From NCBI RefSeq assembly GCF_001894925.1, contig NZ_BCXD01000026.1, forward strand, positions 1 through 64,000: a DNA stretch of 64,000 nt. Direction: 5' to 3'. Shown here piece after piece: positions 1 through 6,825 of this stretch; position 1 is the first letter of the stretch, and every line of letters starts with the position of its first letter. The position numbers and the translations under genes were made by a program. A model generated the notes under the pieces. It made no database searches and was not told where the DNA came from. It worked only from the letters and a program-made list of their open reading frames with translations. This DNA comes from Rhodococcus rhodnii NBRC 100604. Its GTDB lineage: Bacteria > Actinomycetota > Actinomycetes > Mycobacteriales > Mycobacteriaceae.

Positions 1-220
1 GGATTTTAGCAGGCAAAATGCCGGTAATATTTGTTATCGGACAATTAATGTTGTGTTACAACACCGTTCGGTGTCAGTTACGAAGGACGGAGTGTGGGAT
101 TCGGGGTGCCGCCAGTGTGACTGGCATAACAATCCCGATTGGGAACCATGCCGCGGTTTCGAGCGTCCAATTCTAGGACGGCACAACGGTCGTCAGAACT
201 CAGGACCGAAAGGGAACACC
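1..220 (+). promoter_or_regulatory. Upstream region of the RiPP precursor gene
   Basis: This AT-richer stretch precedes the precursor gene and contains no convincing coding sequence of its own. It has a small inverted repeat (TGTTG at 49-53, CAACA at 59-63) and TTGTTA at 31-36 that could serve as a -35 element, but no clear -10 partner. A purine-rich GAAAGGGA lies about 7 bases before the ATG at 221 and decides that start. The promoter assignment is inference. Confidence 0.35.
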
Positions 221-433
221 ATGGCTCTCTCTGATGGATACCGGATGTACACCACCGACGACGAACTGGCAGCAGGGAACGTCTCTGGAGTAGCTGCTCC
301 AGCAACGACGCCCGTCCTGGTCCCGCTGCTCCTTCGCGCGACTCTCATCGCTCAAAAGTCGTCGCAGCAGTGCGCAATCTCGCTTGCCGGCGGAACGCCG
401 AACGTCAAGAAGACAATCCAGTCTGTCTGCTAA
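221..433 (+). CDS. Putative RiPP (class V lanthipeptide-like) precursor peptide
   Basis: This gene encodes a 70-residue peptide that I read as the substrate of the enzymes encoded just downstream. The N-terminal third is acidic and leader-like, a hydrophobic proline/leucine stretch follows (about residues 27-44), and the C-terminal part is rich in Ser, Thr and Cys (KSSQQC at 46-51, Cys70 at the very end). A terminal Cys is what a LanD-type decarboxylase needs to make an aminovinyl-cysteine, and such an enzyme is encoded next. Thr65 lies five residues before Cys70, the spacing of the thioviridamide ring. A GAAAGGGA element supports the ATG at 221 over the longer frame from 53. The leader/core boundary cannot be fixed from sequence. 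The precursor role is inferred from context. Confidence 0.7.
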   Translation: MALSDGYRMYTTDDELAAGNVSGVAAPATTPVLVPLLLRATLIAQKSSQQCAISLAGGTPNVKKTIQSVC

Positions 434-458
434 AGATCTGACTCGGCGGTAGAAAGGG

Positions 459-495
459 GTTTGGTTGGCGCGCACTACGTGCGCGCCAACCAAAC
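459..495 (+). terminator. Perfect 17-bp hairpin between precursor and enzyme genes (attenuator-like)
   Basis: Bases 459-475 are the exact reverse complement of 479-495, with a 3-base loop. The stem lies 26 bases after the precursor stop codon and 8 bases before the ATG of the decarboxylase gene. No U-tract follows. Such a stem between precursor and enzyme genes commonly acts as a partial terminator or mRNA stabiliser, so that substrate exceeds enzyme. That role is inference. Confidence 0.65.
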
Positions 496-502
496 ATCCA
501 CG

Positions 503-1069
503 ATGAGAATTCTCCTTTATGTCACCGGAACAGCCATGGCGCCGCTGACTCCACTCTGTCTACAGATGCTCCGCGCAACACGGCCAGCCGATGAGGTGTG
601 GGTGGCCCTATCCGCCGCATCACGCCGATTCGTCACACCAGACGCCTGCGCGATGCATGCTGACCGCGTTGTTCTCGACGACTGGAATCAGATGGGCAGT
701 GGGGAACATGTTGAGCTCAGCCGATGGCCGGACGCGATCATCGTCTATCCGGCGAGCCTGAACTTCGTCACGCGATTCTCGCTGGGCGCAGTGGATACAC
801 CAGCCATGTTGTCGATCCAGTGCTCCGCGGCCCCCATCGTCATCGCCCCGGCGCTTCCGCCAGGCGGTGCCGAGTCGTTCTCGTTCGGGCAGGCCAAGAC
901 GCGACTCGGCGAGCACGCGCGGGTCCAGTTGCTTCAAACCATCGTCGCGCCGAGCGTAGCGCTCGGGACCGATGTTCGCGGTGCGCCCGTCCCATTCACT
1001 GACGTCATAGAGCTGCTGGACCAGGTAGGAAACCATGAAGGCAACCATCCCCGTGTCGGTCTCGGCTAG
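503..1069 (+). CDS. LanD-like flavoprotein cysteine decarboxylase (HFCD family)
   Basis: The 188-residue product resembles homo-oligomeric flavin-containing cysteine decarboxylases (EpiD, MrsD, CypD, TvaF), which oxidatively decarboxylate a C-terminal Cys to an enethiol that cyclises to aminovinyl-cysteine. Visible features are the N-terminal strand LLYVTGTAMA, the probable active-site His69 in HVELSRW, and PASLN at 83-87, matching the PASANT block. The usual PxMNxxM substrate clamp is not obvious; PALPPGG stands in its place. The ATG at 503 was chosen because the family starts directly with this strand; earlier codons fall inside the hairpin. The precursor ends in Cys, as the reaction needs. 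The 3' end overlaps the next gene by 35 bases. Confidence 0.8.
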   Translation: MRILLYVTGTAMAPLTPLCLQMLRATRPADEVWVALSAASRRFVTPDACAMHADRVVLDDWNQMGSGEHVELSRWPDAIIVYPASLNFVTRFSLGAVDTPAMLSIQCSAAPIVIAPALPPGGAESFSFGQAKTRLGEHARVQLLQTIVAPSVALGTDVRGAPVPFTDVIELLDQVGNHEGNHPRVGLG

Positions 1070-1871
1070 CCGGAATCTCGTTTCTTTCCAACATCGCACC
1101 TCTGAATCGCTGAGGATCGTGCGATTTCGATACGACCAAGGCGAGCAGGAGGTGCCCGATCTTGCCCAATTGCGCCACGAACGCCGAGTAGCACTGCCCA
1201 CTGCGGACGCCGGGGGATTCGAGTACCGGCTACCAGCAGATTCATCCATCGCACTGGAGGTAGATAAGGCCGCGGATGCACGAGCCGCAGTCACTGCGAT
1301 CGCAGATGTGCTCGCCGAACTGCATGGATGGGGCGACGACAGCGTGGCAACAGGTGCTCACGCCACTCCTTCGTGGATTCGAAGACTCAAGGGACATCTA
1401 CGTGCAATTCGTTGTAGCGCAAACGATGTGGCTGCGTTCCTCGGGCGTGAGATTCCAGCCGAGTATTTCGACGCACCCTTGGTGCCGACATCCTCGTCCC
1501 GCCCTTGTCTGCTGCATGGCGCGCCCTCCCTGGCATTGACCTATCTGACTGAGCAACGTGCGCTGGTCCTAGCCGGAGAGGACATCTCGACCGGTCCGCC
1601 CGAGATGGACTGGGGATTCCTGGTTGGGGAAATCGCAGAGATCGCGCTGCTGGGTTCGTATCCGATCGCCCGCCACTGCCAAGTTCTGAACTCGATCGTG
1701 GACACGTACACGCCCGGAATGGATCGCAGGTCGATTATGGCCTTCGCCCAACACCGCACGGTGCTCCACATCCTGGACTACGCGGACTCGTTCATCTCGA
1801 CCATCGACGACATGACGGATGAGTGGTTCGCACTACTAAGGAGCATTCAATGGGACCAGATACTGCCTTGA
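1035..1871 (+). CDS. Degenerate kinase-fold protein of the RiPP cluster (LxmX-like position)
   Basis: This 278-residue protein carries a C-lobe resembling aminoglycoside-phosphotransferase-fold kinases: LLHGAPSL at 159-166 aligns with the LLHGD catalytic loop, LVLAGED at 177-183 sits where the metal-binding VDW block should be, and PPEMDWGFLVGEIAE matches the following helix. The catalytic Asp is Ala163 and the metal-binding Asp is missing, so it should be inactive as a kinase. It overlaps the decarboxylase gene upstream and the true kinase gene downstream. In class V lanthipeptide clusters a third protein works with the kinase and the HopA1-type protein; this gene may fill that role. It could instead bind the leader peptide or serve as a regulatory subunit. 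Only the fold resemblance is read from sequence. Confidence 0.55.
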   Translation: MKATIPVSVSASRNLVSFQHRTSESLRIVRFRYDQGEQEVPDLAQLRHERRVALPTADAGGFEYRLPADSSIALEVDKAADARAAVTAIADVLAELHGWGDDSVATGAHATPSWIRRLKGHLRAIRCSANDVAAFLGREIPAEYFDAPLVPTSSSRPCLLHGAPSLALTYLTEQRALVLAGEDISTGPPEMDWGFLVGEIAEIALLGSYPIARHCQVLNSIVDTYTPGMDRRSIMAFAQHRTVLHILDYADSFISTIDDMTDEWFALLRSIQWDQILP

Positions 1872-2983
1872 CCGGTCTGGCTGAAGCGCCGCTACGCTAC
1901 GCCCCTGAGGATCTGAACGACTACCAGGAGGTGCGTGAAGTATTAACTGGAGCGTCTGTTGGCGCCATGGTCGATCCGATCCAGCTCGGTGGCCGAAACC
2001 CGAACTGGGTCAGCAGGACCACGAGAGGGCATTCCGTCTTCGTCAAGTACGAGGCGAACCCGCTTCCCACACATCGGACGCACTCGCGCACAAAGACTTT
2101 CCATACCCTGCTTGAACTCGACGACACACTGCGACAGAGCATCTCGACACCAACACTGCGCGCGATGTCGGAGGACGGCCGTGTCCAAGTCTACGACGTT
2201 GTCCCGCGGTCGCCGACTGCACAGCAAAGACTGATCGAACAGACTTTGCATCCGCTGACGATGTATCAGATCGGACAATCGGTGGGAGCACTCCATAGCG
2301 CCGACACCATGACGGCCCCAGCGGTTCATCCTGCCGGTGTCATGCCCTCGGGCTACGCGGTCGGCGAAGTCGACGACGCGATTGTACCGGGACTGTCCGC
2401 AGCCCAGCTGGTGGCGCTCCGTTTGCTGCACGGCGATCATGCGCTCTACGTTGCGGCGACCCGCTTGCTGTCGGATATGCCTTCCTCGCCCTCCGGACTC
2501 CTGCACGGAGACCTACGACTTGACCAAATTCTGATCTCCGATAACGAGCACCACTGGATCGTCGACTGGGAGGAGTTCGGCATCGGGCCCACTGCCCGGG
2601 ATCTCGGCTCTCTGATCGGTGACATCGTCAATTCGTCGGTCATCGCTTCGCTATGCGTCGACAGCACGACAGCCAGCAGAGAGGTCCACGAGACCGCCGT
2701 CCAATCCGGGCTGACGAACGCGAAGAAGTTGGTCGCCGAACTTTGCGTGGGTTACCACGAGGCGTGGTGCCGCCGACGACCGAATCGGCTTCTTGACCGC
2801 GCGTGGGCCTCGGAGGTCTCGCGATTCGCCGGCTGGCACCAGTTCGACCGGTTACTGGCCAACGCCGCCGGCGCCGTCACGCTCACTGCGCAATCTCGTG
2901 CACTCGCCGGCGTGGGACGAGTACTGCTCCTCGATCCCGATGCCTTCATTGAAGAGTTCGAGCTAGATCGGATCATGGCATGA
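1850..2983 (+). CDS. APH-fold protein kinase for Ser/Thr phosphorylation of the precursor (LxmK-like)
   Basis: The 377-residue product has an aminoglycoside-phosphotransferase-like kinase fold: a candidate ATP-binding Lys66 (VFVKYE), the catalytic loop HGDLRLDQ with Asp221, and the metal-binding IVDWEEFGIGP with Asp239. In class V lanthipeptide and thioamitide clusters such kinases phosphorylate Ser and Thr of the precursor so that a HopA1-type lyase can eliminate phosphate to give dehydroamino acids. The start at 1850 is supported by AAGGAG seven bases upstream; the longer frame from 1823 would lose it. It overlaps the pseudokinase gene by 22 bases and the HopA1-like gene by 4 bases (ATGA), which points to translational coupling. 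An antibiotic kinase is a less likely alternative given the context. Confidence 0.7.
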   Translation: MGPDTALTGLAEAPLRYAPEDLNDYQEVREVLTGASVGAMVDPIQLGGRNPNWVSRTTRGHSVFVKYEANPLPTHRTHSRTKTFHTLLELDDTLRQSISTPTLRAMSEDGRVQVYDVVPRSPTAQQRLIEQTLHPLTMYQIGQSVGALHSADTMTAPAVHPAGVMPSGYAVGEVDDAIVPGLSAAQLVALRLLHGDHALYVAATRLLSDMPSSPSGLLHGDLRLDQILISDNEHHWIVDWEEFGIGPTARDLGSLIGDIVNSSVIASLCVDSTTASREVHETAVQSGLTNAKKLVAELCVGYHEAWCRRRPNRLLDRAWASEVSRFAGWHQFDRLLANAAGAVTLTAQSRALAGVGRVLLLDPDAFIEEFELDRIMA

Positions 2984-3966
2984 CGACGAACAGCAGCGCC
3001 GCGGTCGCAGAGGTACTGCAGGGAATTCTCGAGCGCACCGGACGTCGTGGGGACAACATCATGGTCGCTCTGGCAGGCGATGAGCTGACCGGACCCGCGG
3101 GCATCGTTCGACACAAGTTGGCCGCGGTGCTGTACGAGATCTTGCATGCGCGCCGCTCTGTGGATGCCACCGTCCGGAAGCGGACGCAGGGACAAAACCC
3201 AACACTCGCGCCCAAACCCGCAGGCGGTTCCCTCATGGAGGTCGCTCTCCTGCAGGCGTTCGCGGATCGCAGGTTCGTTGCCCGCCGCGCACTGGTGGAG
3301 GAGCGAGCAAATTCCGTCGTCTACATGCAGAACGGAGTTCGCATGGAGACAACGCGAGACAGAGTGGTCGGTGTCCGTGGCGCCGAGGTCGGAATCACGC
3401 TTCAACACCATTCGAGCGCCGTCTCACCAGGCTTCTTCTATGTCTATGGACCGTCGTCGCTCGACGAGGGGCAGTACCGCGAGAAGGAAACCCGCGTCTA
3501 CCTGTCCATCGGCAACCCGGAAGCCGCGGGACCACTATTCGTCGACCTCGTTCGACGGCTTGACGCCGAGGACCTCGACTTCGACATGAAGGTGCTGACT
3601 TGCCCAACTGAGTACCCACGTAGTGACTCCATAGTTCTCTACGTCAATTGCGACCCGGAAGAGATCTGCGACTCAGTTCAGGCGTGGAGCACCGCCTATC
3701 AGCCTCACTTCGTGAGCGGCTCTCTGCTGACACGAGAGCGTCACCCTGGCATCTCGACAGCGCAGGAACCTCGGGTGAACCCGGACGATCCCACGCTTCG
3801 TAACCTGAGCTTCGGCCAACACCGAAGCTTGATGATCGCCGATGCAGTGATCGAGTTTGCCCTCACTGGAGGGGTATTGGCCGCTGCACTGGAGAAAAGT
3901 GCCTTCGACTTCGGTGTCCACCCACACGACTACTCGGCGAATCTTCCGATTGGGGCGTCATGCTGA
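2980..3966 (+). CDS. HopA1-family protein, putative phosphothreonine/serine lyase (LxmY-like)
   Basis: The 328-residue protein has the layout of actinobacterial HopA1-like proteins of class V lanthipeptide and thioamitide clusters: a basic helical N-terminus, a middle segment ending in GFFYVYG, and a C-terminal part with YLSIGNPEAAGPLFVDLV and DSIVLYVN followed by a helical tail. HopA1-family proteins are related to effector phosphothreonine lyases and are thought to eliminate phosphate from phosphorylated Ser/Thr residues of the precursor. It is coupled to the kinase gene by an ATGA overlap and to the M16 peptidase gene by 7 bases. The family call comes from overall resemblance and context, not from one decisive motif. 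Confidence 0.65.
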   Translation: MTTNSSAAVAEVLQGILERTGRRGDNIMVALAGDELTGPAGIVRHKLAAVLYEILHARRSVDATVRKRTQGQNPTLAPKPAGGSLMEVALLQAFADRRFVARRALVEERANSVVYMQNGVRMETTRDRVVGVRGAEVGITLQHHSSAVSPGFFYVYGPSSLDEGQYREKETRVYLSIGNPEAAGPLFVDLVRRLDAEDLDFDMKVLTCPTEYPRSDSIVLYVNCDPEEICDSVQAWSTAYQPHFVSGSLLTRERHPGISTAQEPRVNPDDPTLRNLSFGQHRSLMIADAVIEFALTGGVLAAALEKSAFDFGVHPHDYSANLPIGASC

Positions 3967-5162
3967 CGACAGATACCGCCCACGAGATCGACTTCTCCTC
4001 CGCGCTGATCCGCGGAGCGCGGCGAAATCCCATGATCTCCGTGATCATCGACGGCGGTGCCCAGGACGACACGATCTACGGTCATGGATTCGCACACCTT
4101 CGCGAGCATTGGGCGCTGGCTTCTCTCCATCGCATGTACGGAGATCACCTCGTCATGTGCAGCGCGAAGACCCTCCAGTACCAGACCGAGCTACTGCTCT
4201 TCACCGACTCCGAAGTAGCACCCCTAGGGACGATCGACTGGTGGCAGTGGTCGGAGGCGGATCTCGCCCACGAGGTTGCCAGGATCGGCGAAGAGATCGT
4301 TGCTGCAGAATCGGATGCCGTCGGTTGTGCATTCGACCGCCAGCTGCCGCAACGCCTCGAGGCTTACAGCACGGGGGCTGACTGGGGGTACGGCGACCGC
4401 GACCTCCTTGGCGAATGGACGGTCGACAGCCTCGCAGCGGCCGTGCATCGGACCTGGGGCCGACAACCCGCCATCTTCTCGACAACAACCCCCGAGGCTG
4501 CACAGTGGCGGCCCTCAATGAACGAGGAGGGCCGTAGTAACGACATGACCGGGCTGGAAACGGTACCCACTGGAGCGGACCACACATACCGCGTCGACTC
4601 CGAGGCCAGCCGGGCTGCATACTGCGGCTGGCTCTTCCGGTACGACGACTGGCGCTCATCGGCGGATCTCGACGACTTGACAATGCTCATGCGCATCGCA
4701 GTCAACGAGAAGCTGACCCGCGACATGACCCACTACCGATGGGAAATCCGAGTGAGCCAGTTCGGTGAGCGATACGTGACCCGCGGCACCGAGTACCTGG
4801 GGATCGGGATATTCGCGGATCGAGAAGTCCGGACAGGGGACTACCGCAACCTCGCCCAGCGACTTCTTGAACACGTCCACCAGATACTGCTTACCGAGAT
4901 CCAATTCGCCAACACTGGCCTTATGGCCGCGGTGGACCGCTATCAATCATTCCGGCGCGCGCGACTGAATCAGGCTCTTCCCCAGCGCGCAATCGTCCAT
5001 ACCCGTGCGAAAGTCCACGGCAACCCCGACCATCCGGACCTCAGGATGTCGAACCGCACTGCCGCCGAAAACCACCTTCTGATGAAGCGGCTGTCGCAGC
5101 TGGTCGAGCAGATGCTCGTGACAGATCCCGAGATAGCCCCTGTGAGAGCGGAGCAACGATGA
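3960..5162 (+). CDS. M16-family zinc metallopeptidase, putative leader-removing protease
   Basis: The 400-residue protein carries the inverted zinc motif HxxEH of M16 peptidases as HLREH at residues 46-50, preceded by a strand (ISVIIDGGAQDD) and a glycine-rich turn as usual in the family. A third zinc ligand, typically 70-77 residues later, is plausibly Glu117 or Glu112 in EVARIGEEIVAAESD. The length fits a two-domain M16B subunit. In RiPP pathways M16 enzymes remove leaders (PqqF and the AlbE/AlbF pair are known examples), so precursor processing is the likely job. The following genes encode half-size M16-like proteins without the zinc motif, which may be its non-catalytic partners. It overlaps both neighbours by 4-7 bases, so it belongs to the operon. 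Confidence 0.7.
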   Translation: MLTTDTAHEIDFSSALIRGARRNPMISVIIDGGAQDDTIYGHGFAHLREHWALASLHRMYGDHLVMCSAKTLQYQTELLLFTDSEVAPLGTIDWWQWSEADLAHEVARIGEEIVAAESDAVGCAFDRQLPQRLEAYSTGADWGYGDRDLLGEWTVDSLAAAVHRTWGRQPAIFSTTTPEAAQWRPSMNEEGRSNDMTGLETVPTGADHTYRVDSEASRAAYCGWLFRYDDWRSSADLDDLTMLMRIAVNEKLTRDMTHYRWEIRVSQFGERYVTRGTEYLGIGIFADREVRTGDYRNLAQRLLEHVHQILLTEIQFANTGLMAAVDRYQSFRRARLNQALPQRAIVHTRAKVHGNPDHPDLRMSNRTAAENHLLMKRLSQLVEQMLVTDPEIAPVRAEQR

Positions 5163-5701
5163 GTACCGACTGCCGCGCCGCACCACCGTCAACCGACATC
5201 GGGACCATAACCATCACTGACCCTGGAAACCCGCTTGTGGAGGCGCGGTTCGTGCGGATGACCGCGACATGGCCGCCCTGCCAGGTTCGAGCGGCCTACC
5301 TACGCGCCGTAGACGCCCTCACCTCTGCGACGAAGACGGGAAGCGAGCTATCGCGCGGCTGGGCACGTGGCTCCTCCCTCTCGGTCTCCCACGACGAACT
5401 GACCATCATCGTTTCGGCCAGCTGCATCGAAAGCGAATGGGAGGACACCCGCACACTCGCACTCGCGGTGTTCGAGGTGACAGCAGCAGCTGAGGGCGTC
5501 GTCCCGAGCACCGAGGAAGCGGATCCAGCCGCTCAGCACACCGCAATGCAACCTGAATCGGACTATGCCCAGATTCGCCGGTCGGTGATGTCCCGAGCAT
5601 TGGCTGTATCGGGACGCGCTCTCGACCGGATTGCCCAAGAAGCCGAACCCCGTTTCACCACAGCACCATCAACCTTCGCCGTCATCGGCGGGAATATGTG
5701 A
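5159..5701 (+). CDS. Half-size M16-like protein lacking the zinc motif
   Basis: This 180-residue protein starts by a 4-base overlap with the M16 peptidase gene. It lacks HxxEH. Its middle part, GSSLSVSHDELTIIVSAS followed by a helix (EDTRTLALAVFEVTAAAEG), resembles the second half of an M16 N-terminal domain. I read it as a degenerate, stand-alone N-terminal half of an M16 subunit. Together with the C-terminal-type half encoded at 6289 it could form an inactive partner for the catalytic protein, as inactive subunits do in other M16B heterodimers. No signal peptide or membrane segment is seen. The family assignment is tentative; it may simply be a cluster-specific protein. Confidence 0.4.
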   Translation: MSTDCRAAPPSTDIGTITITDPGNPLVEARFVRMTATWPPCQVRAAYLRAVDALTSATKTGSELSRGWARGSSLSVSHDELTIIVSASCIESEWEDTRTLALAVFEVTAAAEGVVPSTEEADPAAQHTAMQPESDYAQIRRSVMSRALAVSGRALDRIAQEAEPRFTTAPSTFAVIGGNM

Positions 5702-5708
5702 GGACGCA

Positions 5709-6272
5709 ATGGCCAGTACTGAATCTGAATCCACCGCGGTCGACACGCTAATCTGCGGACCGATGGTGATCGAACGATCCGAGAACACGATCAGGACGTT
5801 CCTCGAGTCCGACGACAGCACATCCGTCACTGTCGAGCGGATCGGTCCACGAACCGACAAATGTCCCCTCGGCACCCGTGATTCCGCCGCAGTTCGTGCC
5901 CAGGTGAACGGGCGCGAACTGGCATTGACAATCGGCAGCGGCGGACTGCTCAAACGCACCTATCGCATCGTGGCCGAGTTCGACGGCAGATGCGTGAGTC
6001 TGCGTCCCAAGGACATCGAGTCGACCACCTACCTGAACGGACGACCGCACGAGATCGAAAAGGAGTTCGGCGAGTTCACCCTACGTGCTGACGGCACCGT
6101 CGACGTGTTCTGGACGCTGCCGAAGAAGGTGCTGCACAAAACCATCGAGCCACCCATCCCGACCACGGAAGAGCTGCTCGTCGGCTACGCGCTGTCCGCA
6201 GCGTTCGGGACCGGAGCGCTGTCCCTGACGACGATCCTCATGGGCTTCGTGTCGTCGGCAATGCCCGGATGA
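5709..6272 (+). CDS. RiPP-cluster protein of unknown function with a C-terminal membrane segment
   Basis: I do not recognise this 187-residue protein. It is mostly beta-rich and polar, with clear strand patterns (TYRIVAEFDGRCVSLRP, FTLRADGTVDVFW), and ends in one hydrophobic segment (about residues 155-187, LLVGYALSAAFGTGALSLTT and on), which suggests a C-terminally anchored cytoplasmic domain. It lies between the two halves of the presumed inactive M16 subunit, 7 bases after the previous stop, and is transcribed with them. A role in tethering the processing peptidase to the exporter, or in self-immunity at the membrane, would fit the position. Both are inference. Confidence 0.6.
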   Translation: MASTESESTAVDTLICGPMVIERSENTIRTFLESDDSTSVTVERIGPRTDKCPLGTRDSAAVRAQVNGRELALTIGSGGLLKRTYRIVAEFDGRCVSLRPKDIESTTYLNGRPHEIEKEFGEFTLRADGTVDVFWTLPKKVLHKTIEPPIPTTEELLVGYALSAAFGTGALSLTTILMGFVSSAMPG

Positions 6273-6288
6273 CGAACGATCGGAACTG

Positions 6289-6825
6289 ATGACCATGGGA
6301 ACTAACCGAATCGTCCTTGCCGCCAGGCCCTACTACGACGAGGGCGACCATAGGCACATCGCCGCGCGCGTGGCTGCGATGATGGTGAACCACCCCAGCG
6401 GATCGATGCTGGAGGAACACCTCGCCGTGGAGGGAATCTCGGCTACTTCTGCACACTCCACGATCGATTCCATAGGGGGCCGCAACGTCATGCTGATCGA
6501 ATACCGGGCGAATACGGCGTGCGCCCCGGTGGAGATCACGGACCGGACCCGCGCTGCGATTGCGCATGTGGGACGGATGGATTTCAGCGACTACACTCTC
6601 GCCCGAGCAAAATCCTGCGCGCAGAGTCTGCTGGATATCAACGTATCCGGATTGCCGCAATTCGTGGACGCAATATGCGGCTTCGTCGCCCGGTACGGTC
6701 GCGTCGACGTTATCGATGACTACCGTCGCCTCCTCGACACCGTTGATCGCGGAATGGTCGCCGCAGTGATCGCTGACTTGTACGACGGTGACGCGTTTGT
6801 CATCGACCAAGTCGAGGAAGAGTGA
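6289..6825 (+). CDS. M16 C-terminal-domain-like protein, inactive partner candidate
   Basis: The 178-residue product closely follows the pattern of an M16 peptidase C-terminal domain: RPYYDEGDHRHIAARVAAMM, the G-S-M-L-E-E-H-L-A turn, IGGRNVMLIEYRAN, a long helix pair with ARAKSCAQSLL, and the terminal YRRLLDTVDRGMVAAVIADL. No zinc ligands are present and it is only half the length of a full subunit. The likely role is a structural partner for the HLREH-containing peptidase two genes upstream. A second ATG lies at 6295, so the first two residues are uncertain. The stop overlaps the GTG of the exporter gene (GTGA). Confidence 0.6.
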   Translation: MTMGTNRIVLAARPYYDEGDHRHIAARVAAMMVNHPSGSMLEEHLAVEGISATSAHSTIDSIGGRNVMLIEYRANTACAPVEITDRTRAAIAHVGRMDFSDYTLARAKSCAQSLLDINVSGLPQFVDAICGFVARYGRVDVIDDYRRLLDTVDRGMVAAVIADLYDGDAFVIDQVEEE

